64,000 nt of DNA, from positions 1 through 64,000 of the forward strand of contig NZ_PVUF01000005.1 in assembly GCF_003003215.1 (NCBI RefSeq), written 5' to 3'. The position numbers and the translations under genes are program-made. The notes beneath the pieces were generated by a model that worked only from the letters and a program-made list of their open reading frames with translations, did not search any database and was not told where the DNA came from. This stretch comes from Tritonibacter scottomollicae. GTDB lineage: Bacteria > Pseudomonadota > Alphaproteobacteria > Rhodobacterales > Rhodobacteraceae. This document shows, in pieces, positions 18,610-27,916 of the stretch. Positions within the stretch are counted from its first letter, which is position 1. The number at the start of each line of letters is the position of its first letter.

Positions 18610-19728
18610 ATGAGCACCAAATCCCTTGCGGTGGGCTCCAGCACGCTTGCGCTGACAGCCCTCCTTGCGGCGCCCGCGTTTGCCGGCCCCACCTACACAT
18701 CCGACAACGGTGGTTCCTTCCGCTGGTACGGTCAGCTCAACCTAGCCTATCAAGGCTATGATGATGGCGGTGAGGACTATAATCGCCTGGTCGACAACGG
18801 GAACTCCGGCTCTCGTGTCGGGTTCTGGCTGGAACAGCCCTTTGGCGAGAACACACTGAAGTTCCGTTTCGAGACATCCTTGTCGCTGCGCGCGTCTGAC
18901 GGTGTGAACCAGAACGATCAGGGTGATATCACCGACTGGACGCGGAGCGACCTGCGTCACGTCGATCTGCAATGGCACACTCCGCGCTATGGTACCTTCT
19001 CCATCGGTCAGGGCTCCATGGCCGCTGACGGTGCAACTGGCATCGATCTGTCCGGTACCGGCGTCGCGGCCAACACATCCGTTGCAGATGCAGCGGGCGG
19101 GTATTTCCTGCGGGATGCGGGCGGCAACCTGACCGGGATCGAAATCGGCGATGTCTTTGCGACCTTTGACGGCTCCCGCCGGGGCCGTGTGCGCTATGAC
19201 TCGCCAGACTTTGCCGGGTTCACCGTCTCCGCGTCTTATGGTGAGGATATCCTGACCAAAGATGCCGACACCGAGCAGTATGACATCGCCTTGAACTATG
19301 AGAACGAAGATCTGGGTGACTTCACCGTTGCGGGTGCTCTGGCTGTGAGCTGGACCGACAAGGGCGGCGCGGACACCCGTGACACCATCGCCTCTGCTGC
19401 GGTTCTGCACGAGCCGACAGGCCTGTCGCTGAGTGCGGCGTCGGGTGATCGGGACACCGGTGGCAACTATGGCTATGTCAAGCTGGGGTACACTGCGAAC
19501 CTGATCTCCGTCGGTGCGACATCCTTCTCCGTCGATTATTATGACGGCTCGGACCTGGTGTCGGTCAACGACAGCGCCGAATCCTTTGGCGTCGCGGCGG
19601 TGCAGAAGTTTGATCGTCAGAACCTTGAGGCCTATATCGCGTACCGCGAGTACTCCTATGACGACAGCTCCGCCACCAACTACCAGGACGGCTCCGCCAT
19701 TCTGGCGGGTGCGCGCTGGAAGTTCTGA
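18610..19728 (+). CDS. Rhodobacterial outer-membrane porin (Porin_4 type)
   Basis: A 372-residue protein with a signal peptide ending at APAFA (about residue 25). A mature 16-strand-like beta-barrel sequence follows, rich in alternating hydrophobic residues, and ends in the C-terminal phenylalanine (GARWKF) needed for outer-membrane assembly. Features such as GSFRWYGQLNLAYQG, DLRHVDLQWHTPRYGTFSIGQ and acidic loop segments are typical of Rhodobacter/Roseobacter general porins. TAGGAG precedes the start at a good distance. It is a single-gene unit closed by a strong terminator. Confidence 0.93.
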   Translation: MSTKSLAVGSSTLALTALLAAPAFAGPTYTSDNGGSFRWYGQLNLAYQGYDDGGEDYNRLVDNGNSGSRVGFWLEQPFGENTLKFRFETSLSLRASDGVNQNDQGDITDWTRSDLRHVDLQWHTPRYGTFSIGQGSMAADGATGIDLSGTGVAANTSVADAAGGYFLRDAGGNLTGIEIGDVFATFDGSRRGRVRYDSPDFAGFTVSASYGEDILTKDADTEQYDIALNYENEDLGDFTVAGALAVSWTDKGGADTRDTIASAAVLHEPTGLSLSAASGDRDTGGNYGYVKLGYTANLISVGATSFSVDYYDGSDLVSVNDSAESFGVAAVQKFDRQNLEAYIAYREYSYDDSSATNYQDGSAILAGARWKF

Positions 19729-20033
19729 TCGGATCATGCCATTGACGGTGATCTAAATTCGAGCGACCGGACCGGGCAAGGGGCTTCCTACCTCGTGCAC
19801 CGATCCCGGTGCGGTCTCTCGCATGATGCTGCGCCCCCCGGTTCCTCCGGGGGGCGTTTGCACATCCGGGCCAGCTTGGCCCCATAAAAACCGGGGAAAC
19901 CGCCGGTTTGGGCCGCTTCCGGCGCGGATCAGGCCTTATGCCCCTTGCACCGCGCGGCGCTGGCCAATAGAAGGCCTCAAATTGTCTGGGGGCGGAGCCT
20001 GCGCGCGCGCCCCGAATCTCTATGGGGAATATG
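19729..20033. other. Intergenic region with porin terminator and tig promoter
   Basis: It contains the porin terminator (19831-19859) and the region upstream of trigger factor. No additional gene is supported. Confidence 0.5.
19831..19859 (+). terminator. Strong hairpin terminator of the porin gene
   Basis: CGCCCCCCGG and CCGGGGGGCG pair around a TTCCT loop, followed by TTTG. It lies about 100 bases after the porin stop. Confidence 0.75.
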
Positions 20034-21365
20034 ATGCAGGTCACAGAAACTCTGAACGAAGGTCTGAAGCGCGGCTACGCGATCACCATTCCGGCCACCG
20101 AGCTGGAAGAGAAGGTCAACGTGAAACTGGCCGAGGCGCAGCCCGAGATCGAGATGAAGGGCTTCCGCAAGGGCAAGGTCCCGATGCCGCTTCTGAAGAA
20201 GCAGTTCGGTCCGCGCCTCATGGGCGAAGTCATGCAGGAAGCTGTCGATGGTGCGATGAACAAGCACTTCGAAGACTCCGGTGACCGTCCGGCGATGCAG
20301 CCCGACGTCAAGATGACCAACGAAGACTGGAAAGAGGGCGACGACGTCAACGTCGAGATGTCCTATGAAGCGCTGCCCGAGATCCCCGAAGTGGACGTCT
20401 CCGGTGTTGCACTGGAAAAGCTGGTCGTGAAGGCCGAAGACGAAGCCGTCACCGAAGCGCTGGAAAACCTGGCGTCCTCCGCACAGGACTTCGAGGCCCG
20501 CGAAGAGGATGCCGCGTCCGAGGATGGCGATCAGGTTGTCATCGACTTTGTCGGCAAGGTCGACGGCGAAGCGTTCGAAGGTGGTTCCGCCGAGGATTAC
20601 CCGCTGACGCTGGGCTCCAACTCCTTCATCCCCGGCTTCGAAGAGCAGCTGGTTGGTGTGAAGACCGGTGACGAAAAAGACGTGACCGTAACCTTCCCCG
20701 AAGAATATGGCGCAGAGCACCTCGCGGGCAAAGAAGCCGTGTTCTCCTGCACCGTCAAGGAAGTCAAAGCCCCGAAAGCGGCCGAGATCAATGACGAGCT
20801 GGCGACAAAATTCGGTGCCGAAGATCTGGACCAGCTGAAGGGCCAGATCGCCGAGCGTCTGGAAGCAGAATATGCCGGTGCCGCACGTCAGGTGATGAAG
20901 CGCGCCGCGCTCGACGCGCTGGCTGATCTGGTGTCCTTCGACCTGCCGCCGAGCCTGGTTGAGGCCGAAGCCAAGCAGATCGCACACCAGCTGTGGCACG
21001 AGGAAAACCCGGACGTCCAGGGCCACGATCACCCGGAAATCGAAGCCACCGACGAGCACAACAGCCTCGCCGAGCGCCGCGTGCGTCTGGGCCTGCTGCT
21101 GGCCGAAATGGGTCAGAAAGCCGAAGTCGAAGTGACCGAGCAGGAAATGACCCAGGCGATCATGCAGCAAGCACGCCAGTATCCGGGTCAGGAACGCCAG
21201 TTCTTTGAATTCATCCAGCAGAACGCACAGATGCAGCAGCAACTGCGCGCGCCGATCTTCGAAGACAAGGTCATCGACCTGGTGTTCGAACAGGCGCAGG
21301 TCTCCGAGAAAGAGATCTCCAAAGAAGAGCTGCAAAAAGCTGTTGAGGCGCTCGAAGAAGAGTAA
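20034..21365 (+). CDS. tig: Trigger factor (ribosome-associated chaperone / prolyl isomerase)
   Basis: A 443-residue trigger factor. The N-terminal ribosome-binding domain carries the signature [17 protein letters not shown]. It is followed by the FKBP-type isomerase domain ([20 protein letters not shown]; about residues 150-245) and a long helical C-terminal chaperone domain. It binds nascent chains at the exit tunnel. Three in-frame ATGs lie close together (20022, 20031, 20034). The last is chosen because [14 protein letters not shown] is the usual rhodobacterial N-terminus and TGGGGA lies just ahead. Clp protease genes, common neighbours elsewhere, are absent. Confidence 0.97.
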   Translation: MQVTETLNEGLKRGYAITIPATELEEKVNVKLAEAQPEIEMKGFRKGKVPMPLLKKQFGPRLMGEVMQEAVDGAMNKHFEDSGDRPAMQPDVKMTNEDWKEGDDVNVEMSYEALPEIPEVDVSGVALEKLVVKAEDEAVTEALENLASSAQDFEAREEDAASEDGDQVVIDFVGKVDGEAFEGGSAEDYPLTLGSNSFIPGFEEQLVGVKTGDEKDVTVTFPEEYGAEHLAGKEAVFSCTVKEVKAPKAAEINDELATKFGAEDLDQLKGQIAERLEAEYAGAARQVMKRAALDALADLVSFDLPPSLVEAEAKQIAHQLWHEENPDVQGHDHPEIEATDEHNSLAERRVRLGLLLAEMGQKAEVEVTEQEMTQAIMQQARQYPGQERQFFEFIQQNAQMQQQLRAPIFEDKVIDLVFEQAQVSEKEISKEELQKAVEALEEE

Positions 21366-21387
21366 TTTCTTCCGATGTGACTTATTC

Positions 21388-21418
21388 AAAGGCCGTCCTT
21401 CTGGGGCGGCCTTTTTTG
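21388..21418 (+). terminator. Rho-independent terminator of tig
   Basis: AAAGGCCG and CGGCCTTT pair around a TCCTTCTGGGG loop, followed by a run of six T, 23 bases after the stop codon. Confidence 0.9.
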
Positions 21419-21785
21419 TTGCCGCGCGTGGCCTCTTGAAGGTCAACGCATGAAGAGGCTGAGCGGTGGGGCGTTGCCCATGCCAAGGTGCTTGCTGCAG
21501 TCGACGTCAGAGCGGGGGCGGCGATAAATACGCGCGCCAGACAGCTGGAAACGCACGAGTTTCTGTAGGTGAGTTTGGCTTTGTCAAATCTACCTGCAGG
21601 TGTTCTGTCGCGCCGAAAGCCGATAAAACACTCCGCCCGCGCCAGTTTGCGGGGAACGGAGTGGCTATTTTCCCTCGATTCCGGTGATTTATGGGCTTTT
21701 CTTTACACGCGAAAAGTCCATTAACTTTGAAATCTTGAATATACGCGGGCAATCCGGCACACTATCGGAGTATTGGGACAAGTTC

Positions 21786-22727
21786 ATGTCGGTCAGAAAG
21801 GTCCACTCACCGGTAAACCTATATCTCGGCGTCATAGTGGCACTGATATGCGCCGTCATGGTGGCGCTGAATGTAAGTGTTGGGGCCTATGCTTTGGCCG
21901 CGATCCTGATGGTGGTTTTGCTGACCCTGCTTGCCGATCTCTACGCTTTGATGCGCGCGCGACGTTTGCCGGTGCGGGTTGAAATGGTTCTGGTCCTTGT
22001 CGCGATTGCGATTCTCGTCGCGATTTGCCAGTTCGGCGCCGAGGCGGCGTTCTATGCCTTTCCTGTCGTAGTCGGGGCATTTCTTGTGCGGCAGGGGTGC
22101 TTCCCGCTGTTGTTTTCCAGTGCGTTCTTGGTGGCGGTTGTGCCGGTGATTGGCCTGTGTGCTGCCGACTGGCAGATCGCGATCCGGCTGGGACTGGCCT
22201 TGCTGCTTTGTCTGGGGTTCTTGTGGTTTGCCGCGCAACGCATTGCCGAAGCGCAGAGCCGTCTCGAAACCAGCGTCATCCAGGATCCGTTGACCGGATG
22301 CTTCAATCGCCGTCATCTGGCCCGGCTGTCGGAGGCGGAAGATCTGTCCGCGGCTTCGCTGATCCTCTTCGATCTCGATTACTTCAAGAGTGTGAATGAC
22401 ACTTTTGGCCATCCCACTGGGGATTTTGTACTCCGGGCCGTGACAACCCTGGTGCGTCAACAGCTGGACAAGGGTGACTTGTTGTTTCGCATCGGCGGTG
22501 AGGAGTTCCTGGTGCTGCGGCTCAAGCCCGAGGAAGGCACCACCCGTGCCCTTGCAGAGCAGTGCCGGCAGCGGCTTGAAGCCTCGCGCATATTGGCGAC
22601 CCGTCGGATCACCGCGACGTTCAGCTGTGCGGATTTCGCGGGCCGTTCTCAGATTGAACCGGTTCTAGGCCAGGCGGACGCCGGGTTGCTGCAAGCCAAG
22701 CGGGCAGGGCGCAATCGCGTCGTCTGA
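21786..22727 (+). CDS. Membrane-bound GGDEF diguanylate cyclase
   Basis: A 313-residue protein with about five or six transmembrane helices (roughly residues 10-155) and a C-terminal GGDEF domain. The domain has the DPLTGCFNRRHL opening and the active-site motif RIGGEEFLVLR, so it is predicted to make cyclic di-GMP from GTP. The start at 21786 (MSVRKVHSPVN) is preferred over an upstream in-frame ATG because GGGA lies eight bases ahead. No RxxD inhibitory site is evident upstream of the active site. It stands alone; c-di-GMP usually controls the switch between motility and attachment. Confidence 0.9.
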   Translation: MSVRKVHSPVNLYLGVIVALICAVMVALNVSVGAYALAAILMVVLLTLLADLYALMRARRLPVRVEMVLVLVAIAILVAICQFGAEAAFYAFPVVVGAFLVRQGCFPLLFSSAFLVAVVPVIGLCAADWQIAIRLGLALLLCLGFLWFAAQRIAEAQSRLETSVIQDPLTGCFNRRHLARLSEAEDLSAASLILFDLDYFKSVNDTFGHPTGDFVLRAVTTLVRQQLDKGDLLFRIGGEEFLVLRLKPEEGTTRALAEQCRQRLEASRILATRRITATFSCADFAGRSQIEPVLGQADAGLLQAKRAGRNRVV

Positions 22728-22785
22728 TGCGTCGGGCCGCCCCTGCGTCAACAGGAACGGCCGGTTTCGTGTGCAAAGGCTTCGG

Positions 22786-24744
22786 TCAGAGCGCGATCTT
22801 GAACCGGGCAAACCCGTCCGGACCATCCCCGGCCGGAGTGATTGTCACGCCCGGCACGTTGGCGGCATAGTCAGCGGCTTTGGGGCCGGTATCAAACAGA
22901 ACCGTGGTGTCGGGCAGGGGCGCAAAGCTCCAGTTGCCGTCTGCCTTGGGGCTGATGGTGCCCTGTTCCACGATGTAGCGCACGATCACGTCACGGTTGG
23001 TGTCCGGCCCCTCGAATATGATTGTATCGCCCATGGCGCCGGGGAAGCTGCCCCCACCGCTGGCGCGGTAGTTGTTGGTGGCGATGATGAAGGTCTCTGC
23101 GGGATCAATCGGCGCGCCATTGAACTGCAGGTTCACGATGCGGTTGGTGTCAGGATTGATCACGTCGCCCTTGGCGGAGAACATCGGCGGCTGGCTCAGG
23201 TCGATCTGATAGGTCACCCCATCGATCACATCAAAGTTGTAGCTCGGGAATTCCGGGTTCAGCAGCAGCTGATCCGCCGTGCCGGGCTCAACCTGGTTGA
23301 ACATGCCCGCCGAGCGCTCCAGCCAGTCCTTGACCTGCTGGCCGGTCACTTTCACCGCGCGCACGGTGTTGGGATAAAGGTAGAGATCGGCGACATTCTT
23401 GATCGCCACATCACCAACAGGGACATCGGTGTAATACTCCGGCCCGCCACGTCCGCCAGCCTTGAAGGGCGCCGCTGCGGAGAGGAGCGGCAGGCCTTCA
23501 TGTTCGGTGCCCTTGAGCATCTGTTCGATGTACCAGGTCTGCGCGATGGACACGATCTGCACCGACGGATCATCCGCCACCAGCGCAAAATAGCTGTGCA
23601 GTGGTGCATCGGTTTTCCCCACCGCGCGGCGCACATAGGCCAGCGTCGCGTCGTGATCCGCCTGCACCGCGTCAAGCACGCTCTGGTCGCTTTCCACAAG
23701 CGCGGTGACGCTGCGGTCCTCGTTGCGCTTTGAAATCGGCCGCGCTTCGGAGGCATGCCCCACCACGCGCCAGCCCTTGCCGTCGCGTTCCAGCATCAGG
23801 TCGATCAGCCCCATGTGGCTGCCCCAATAGCCGCCCATGACGGCGGGTGTGCCGTGGATGGTGCCCTTGTCGGCATCAACGCCTGCAAAATCCGCATAGG
23901 TGGAGGAGGGGAACACTAGGTGGCTGTGTCCGGTCATGATCGCGTCAATGCCCTCGACTGCCGCCAGCGGAACGGAGGCGTTCTCCATCCCCTCGCTCAG
24001 ATCAGCAGAGCCGATGCCGGAATGTGACAGCGCAATAATGATGTCTGCGCCTTTCTCCTTCATCTCTGGCACATAGGCGCGGGCGCAGTCGACGATGTCG
24101 CGCGCCTGCACGTTGCCCTCGAGATGCTTGCGGTCCCAGTTCATCACCTGCGGCGGCACAAATCCGATGATGCCGATCTTGATCGGATGGGTGTTGCCCG
24201 CACCATCCGTCAACTCGCGATCAAGCAGCACATAGGGCGGCAGCAAGGTTTCGTCCTCGCGCGGGGAGGCGCCGGTCTTTTTGGCGATATTGGCGCAGAC
24301 CACCGGGAACCCGGCGCCAGCCAGCGATTTCATCAGAAAGGAGATGCCGTAGTTGAATTCATGATTGCCCAGCGTTGAGGCATCGAAGCCTACGGTGTTC
24401 ATCGCGGTGATGACCGGATGCTGGTCGCCCTCCTTCATACCCCGTTCATAGGCAATGTAGTCGCCCATCGGGTTGCCCTGCAGGAAGTCGCCGTTGTCCA
24501 CAAGCAGCGAATTGGTGGCTTCGGCGCGGATGTCACCGATCAGCGACGCGGTTCGGGCAAGGCCCACGGTGTCCACCGGCTTGTCGCCGTAATAATCATA
24601 AGGAAACACATGCACATGCAGGTCGGTTGTCTCCATCAATCGCAAATGGACCTGGCCAGCGGCGGCCAGGGCGGAAAACGGATGCAATGCGATTAGGCCG
24701 GCACTGCCAGCAAGAAAGGACCGACGATCAAGGTGAAGCGGCAT
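22786..24744 (-). CDS. cpdB: 2',3'-cyclic-nucleotide 2'-phosphodiesterase / 3'-nucleotidase, Tat-exported
   Basis: A 652-residue periplasmic enzyme. The N-terminus DRRSFLAGSAGLIAL carries a twin-arginine signal. The metallophosphatase domain (about 30-320) has all metal motifs: TTDLHVHVFPYDYY, DNGDFLQGNP, LGNHEFNYG, SHSGIG and GHSHLVFP. The C-terminal 5'-nucleotidase domain follows (PSYNFDVIDGVTYQIDLSQP). It hydrolyses 2',3'-cyclic nucleotides and 3'-nucleotides to nucleosides and phosphate for scavenging. Family length is about 650. It appears monocistronic. Confidence 0.93.
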   Translation of the reverse strand: MPLHLDRRSFLAGSAGLIALHPFSALAAAGQVHLRLMETTDLHVHVFPYDYYGDKPVDTVGLARTASLIGDIRAEATNSLLVDNGDFLQGNPMGDYIAYERGMKEGDQHPVITAMNTVGFDASTLGNHEFNYGISFLMKSLAGAGFPVVCANIAKKTGASPREDETLLPPYVLLDRELTDGAGNTHPIKIGIIGFVPPQVMNWDRKHLEGNVQARDIVDCARAYVPEMKEKGADIIIALSHSGIGSADLSEGMENASVPLAAVEGIDAIMTGHSHLVFPSSTYADFAGVDADKGTIHGTPAVMGGYWGSHMGLIDLMLERDGKGWRVVGHASEARPISKRNEDRSVTALVESDQSVLDAVQADHDATLAYVRRAVGKTDAPLHSYFALVADDPSVQIVSIAQTWYIEQMLKGTEHEGLPLLSAAAPFKAGGRGGPEYYTDVPVGDVAIKNVADLYLYPNTVRAVKVTGQQVKDWLERSAGMFNQVEPGTADQLLLNPEFPSYNFDVIDGVTYQIDLSQPPMFSAKGDVINPDTNRIVNLQFNGAPIDPAETFIIATNNYRASGGGSFPGAMGDTIIFEGPDTNRDVIVRYIVEQGTISPKADGNWSFAPLPDTTVLFDTGPKAADYAANVPGVTITPAGDGPDGFARFKIAL

Positions 24745-24892
24745 GGTCTACTCCTTCAAATGAAATTGGCCCCGAGATCGGGGCGTCAGGCAATGACGTA
24801 GCCAAAGCATGTGACACTTGTATTTCAACAGGCCAGAATTTGACTATCCGGTCAAATGATTTGGACGCATCCCGCAGAGCGTGCCGCAAGTC

Positions 24893-25360
24893 TCAGCGCA
24901 GCCCGGTTTCCTCCAGCATGCCGCGCCGCTTGGCTTCGTAATAGTACCCGCGGGAGTAATGCTTTACCGCATTGTCGTGGCTGCCATCCGAAATCATCCA
25001 CGCCCCGCGCAGGTAGCGCACGGCGAATTTCAGATTGGTGTCTGCATCCAGAAGATCCTTGGGCTTGCCCTTGAATCCCATTGATCGTGCCGTCGCGGGC
25101 AGGATTTGCAGCAGGCCGTAGTAGGGGGAGTTTGTTGCCCAGGGGCGATGGGTGCTCTCACGCACGGCCAGTCTGTGAACGAGGCTGCGGGGCACCTCAT
25201 AGTGATCTGCCCAATAGTTGATCTTTTTACGCAGCTCCGGTGTCTCATTCGGGTAAAGTGGGGGATTATAAGCGCGCGTGACCGGTTCGGTCTTGGCGCA
25301 TCCAGCCACGGAGCTGAGGGAAAAGGCCGCCAAAGTCCAAAGCAGATGTCGACGGTGCAT
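24893..25360 (-). CDS. Lytic transglycosylase-like lipoprotein (SLT domain)
   Basis: A 155-residue protein beginning MHRRHLLWTLAAFSLSSVAG followed by Cys, a lipoprotein signal with lipobox SVAGC. The SLT/lysozyme-like domain contains the catalytic glutamate context LAVRESTHRPWATNSPYYGL and the family's GLLQILPATARSMG. It should cleave peptidoglycan glycan strands at the membrane. The start at 25360 is chosen because the lipobox then sits about 22 residues in. It is small compared with MltE/Slt enzymes and lacks other domains. Confidence 0.87.
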   Translation of the reverse strand: MHRRHLLWTLAAFSLSSVAGCAKTEPVTRAYNPPLYPNETPELRKKINYWADHYEVPRSLVHRLAVRESTHRPWATNSPYYGLLQILPATARSMGFKGKPKDLLDADTNLKFAVRYLRGAWMISDGSHDNAVKHYSRGYYYEAKRRGMLEETGLR

Positions 25361-25810
25361 GGGGCTGTCTCGCAATAATTTCTCTGGCGGTAGATTACCG
25401 GTCTCGTCCATGGTCGCAATCCCCGAGTTTCCTGCGAGGCGAAGCCTTGCCGATCATGTCGGAGGACACCGGCTGACTGACCTTTCCTGCCGAGGTGATT
25501 ACAGGTCGGCTATATGCATAGCCTGTGGCAAGCAGTTGAGTTTTAAGAAAATATCGGCAGAAATTATGGTTGTTTATTGGGGCTTAGGACCTCGTTCAAC
25601 TATCTTAAATTTTAGGATTGAAATCCTGCGCCGTTAAGGTGTCGGTAAGGTGTTTAATGGCAATGTTACGGTGCATCTGGAGACAGGTGGCGCTGGCGCC
25701 GCAAGGCTTAAAGCAGGTTTAGGACGGGACCACTCGCCCCCGTGTAACGGGATAACCTGAATAAGGGACAGATATAAAAATCACTGTCCTGCCATATTAC
25801 AAGGTGCTCT
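25361..25810. other. Long flagellin upstream region
   Basis: No gene is supported. AT-rich stretches around 25540-25625 precede a CtrA-like site at 25635. The last 170 bases should hold the flagellin promoter and leader. Confidence 0.5.
25635..25649 (+). promoter_or_regulatory. CtrA-like site upstream of first flagellin
   Basis: TTAAGGTGTCGGTAA reads TTAA-N7-GTAA, one mismatch from the CtrA consensus TTAA-N7-TTAA. It begins 176 bases before the flagellin start. The second flagellin has the same pattern at nearly the same distance (170 bases). CtrA binding is inferred. Confidence 0.45.
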
Positions 25811-26656
25811 ATGTCCAGCATTCTGACCAACAACGGCGCAATGGTTGCGCTGCAGACTCTCAAATCCGTCAACGACGACCTCGGCAAAACCCAGACCAGC
25901 ATCTCCACTGGTAAAGAGGTGGGCACAGCCAAAGACAACTCCGCTGTGTGGGCAATCTCCAAAACCATGGATTCCGACATTGCAGGTTTTGAAGCGATCG
26001 AGGAAGGTCTCGCTGTCGGCGAAGCCACCGTTGCCGTCGCCTCCGCTGGTGCCGAGCAGATCGTGGAAAAACTGACCGAGATGAAAGAGCTGATCGTCTC
26101 CGCCCAGTCTGAAAACGTTGACCACGGCAAGATTCAGACCGATATCGACTCCAAGGTTGAGCAGGTCGAAGCCATCATCTCCGCAGCACAGTTCAACGGT
26201 GCAAACCTGTTGAAAGATACCGTTGACGGCACGGAGTCTTCGCTGGGTGTTCTGGCCTCCCTCGACCGTGTTGGCGCTGGTGGTACAGTGACTGCTGTCG
26301 AGATTGAAATTGACGCTGTAGGCTTTGAATCCAGCCTGGATCTGGCAAGTGACCTGACGACGATCACCGACACGGCCACTGCTGCAAGCGCATTGGGTGA
26401 GATCGAAACCTTCCTGCAGACCGCCATCACCGGCGCTGCGGCTCTGGGTGCGGATGCGGCTCGCATCGAAGATCAGTCCGAGTTTGTGGGCAATCTGGTG
26501 GACTCCATGACGATGGGTGTCTCCACCATGACGGACACCAACATGGAAGAAGCCTCTGCGCGCCTGTCCGCGTTGCAGACCCAGCAGGATCTGGCCACTC
26601 AGTCGCTGACCATCGCGAACGAAGCACCAAGCTCGCTGCTGCAGCTCTTCCGCTAA
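25811..26656 (+). CDS. Flagellin, first copy
   Basis: A 281-residue flagellin. The D0/D1 N-terminus (MSSILTNNGAMVALQTLKSV, with FNGANLL near 135) and C-terminal helices (LATQSLTIANEAPSSLLQLF) are conserved. The central D2/D3 part is short, as in other Rhodobacterales. It polymerises into the flagellar filament after export by the flagellar type III system. A second, clearly paralogous flagellin follows 300 bases later. flaF/flbT, often neighbours, are not in the window. A terminator follows its stop. Confidence 0.95.
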   Translation: MSSILTNNGAMVALQTLKSVNDDLGKTQTSISTGKEVGTAKDNSAVWAISKTMDSDIAGFEAIEEGLAVGEATVAVASAGAEQIVEKLTEMKELIVSAQSENVDHGKIQTDIDSKVEQVEAIISAAQFNGANLLKDTVDGTESSLGVLASLDRVGAGGTVTAVEIEIDAVGFESSLDLASDLTTITDTATAASALGEIETFLQTAITGAAALGADAARIEDQSEFVGNLVDSMTMGVSTMTDTNMEEASARLSALQTQQDLATQSLTIANEAPSSLLQLFR

Positions 26657-26683
26657 GGCGCTGAGCTTTCCGGCTAAAATAGA

Positions 26684-26715
26684 CCGCCGGCCCTTTAGCG
26701 GGGCCGGCGGCTTTG
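26684..26715 (+). terminator. Terminator of first flagellin
   Basis: CCGCCGGCCC and GGGCCGGCGG form a ten-base stem around a short loop (TTTAGCG), followed by CTTTGCTG. It lies 27 bases after the stop, so the two flagellins are separately transcribed. Confidence 0.8.
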
Positions 26716-26790
26716 CTGTGTGATGTGCGAGGCGCATGACAGATTGGTGCAGGCAAATCGTAAAGATCAGGCAAACACGGGCAGGCTGCG

Positions 26791-26805
26791 TTAATCCATT
26801 GGTAA
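26791..26805 (+). promoter_or_regulatory. CtrA-like site upstream of second flagellin
   Basis: TTAATCCATTGGTAA reads TTAA-N7-GTAA, the same one-mismatch CtrA pattern as at 25635. It begins 170 bases before the flagellin start. Both copies are preceded by G and followed by G. Confidence 0.45.
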
Positions 26806-26960
26806 GCAATTGTGGATAAAATAGTGTCGCATCTTGCAAATATTGCAGGGCGGCGCCGAACTCCCTTTGGAGCGGCAGTGTCCAAACGGACGCGTGGCGA
26901 TCTTTGAAACGAGGTCTGCACCTGCGGGACGAAAGTTGTCCCACAAGATGGAACCCAGTT

Positions 26961-27812
26961 ATGTCCAGCATTTTGACGAATTTCGGGGCTATGACAGCCC
27001 TGCGCACTTTGAAGGCCATCAATGGTAATCTGATGGATGTTCAAACCTCCATTTCCACCGGAAAACGGATTGGCGAGGCGAAGGACAATTCCGCTGTCTG
27101 GGCCATCGCCAAAACAATGGAATCCGATATTTCGGGGTTCCGCTCCATCGAAGACGGGCTTGCACTTGGCGAAGCAACGGTCGCCGTCGCCTCTGCCGGG
27201 GCGGAGCAGATCGTCGATAAACTGACCGAAATCAAAGAGCTGATCGTCTCCGGTCAATCCGAGAACGTGGATCACGATACGATCCAGCAGGATATCGCCT
27301 CCAAGGTCGAGCAGGTCCAGGCGATCATTTCCGCTGCGCAATTCAATGGTGCCAACCTGCTGGCGAGTGATGTCGACGGGTCCGGTGCGACGTCGGTCGG
27401 CGTTCTGGCCTCGTTGAACCGGGTGGGCGCGGGCGGAGCGGTGACGACCCAGGAAATCGTTGTCAATTCGGTGAATTTTGAATCCAACCTCGATCTGGCA
27501 TCGAACCTCACCAGTATCACTGACACCACCTCTGCGGCCACCGCCCTGTCTGAAATCGAGGGGTTCTTGCAGACCGCAATCACCGGCGCCGCTGCGCTTG
27601 GCTCTTCGTCGGCACGGCTTGAGGATCAGGCTGATTTTGTGGGACGACTGGCAGACTCGATGCAGCAGGGCGTTTCGGTGATGACCGATACCAACATGGA
27701 AGAGGCCTCGGCACGGCTCGCGGCCCTGAAAACTCAGCAAGAGCTGGCCATTCAGTCGCTCACCATCGCCAATCAGGCGCCGCGCCTGTTGCTGCAGTTG
27801 TTCCAGCGATAA
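26961..27812 (+). CDS. Flagellin, second copy
   Basis: A 283-residue paralogue of the first flagellin, with matching N-terminus (MSSILTNFGAMTALRTLK) and C-terminus (LAIQSLTIANQAPRLLLQLF). Most differences lie in the middle (residues about 140-200) and at scattered D1 positions. The ATG at 26961 is chosen by alignment with the first copy; the longer open frame adds 19 residues with no counterpart. The pair probably gives a two-flagellin filament or alternative flagellins (inference). Confidence 0.93.
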   Translation: MSSILTNFGAMTALRTLKAINGNLMDVQTSISTGKRIGEAKDNSAVWAIAKTMESDISGFRSIEDGLALGEATVAVASAGAEQIVDKLTEIKELIVSGQSENVDHDTIQQDIASKVEQVQAIISAAQFNGANLLASDVDGSGATSVGVLASLNRVGAGGAVTTQEIVVNSVNFESNLDLASNLTSITDTTSAATALSEIEGFLQTAITGAAALGSSSARLEDQADFVGRLADSMQQGVSVMTDTNMEEASARLAALKTQQELAIQSLTIANQAPRLLLQLFQR

Positions 27813-27857
27813 CAGACTGGGGCATCCCGCGACTGCTGGGATGCGTCATCAACATGA

Positions 27858-27888
27858 AAAAGGGCCGCCCTATCTGGGCGGCCCTTCT
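27858..27888 (-). terminator. Bidirectional terminator between flagellin and rplI
   Basis: AAGGGCCGCCC and GGGCGGCCCTT pair around a TATCT loop. On the minus strand it is followed by a T-tract (complement of GAAAAA), so it ends the rpsF-rpsR-rplI operon. On the plus strand it may also end the second flagellin transcript. Confidence 0.8.
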
Positions 27889-27916
27889 GTGTCTTTTCAC
27901 TGTCCGATCTCGTGGA

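Larger units (their letters stand above)
26657..26960. other. Spacer between the two flagellin genes
   Basis: It contains the first flagellin's terminator (26684-26715), a CtrA-like site (26791-26805) and the leader of the second flagellin. No gene is seen. Confidence 0.6.
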
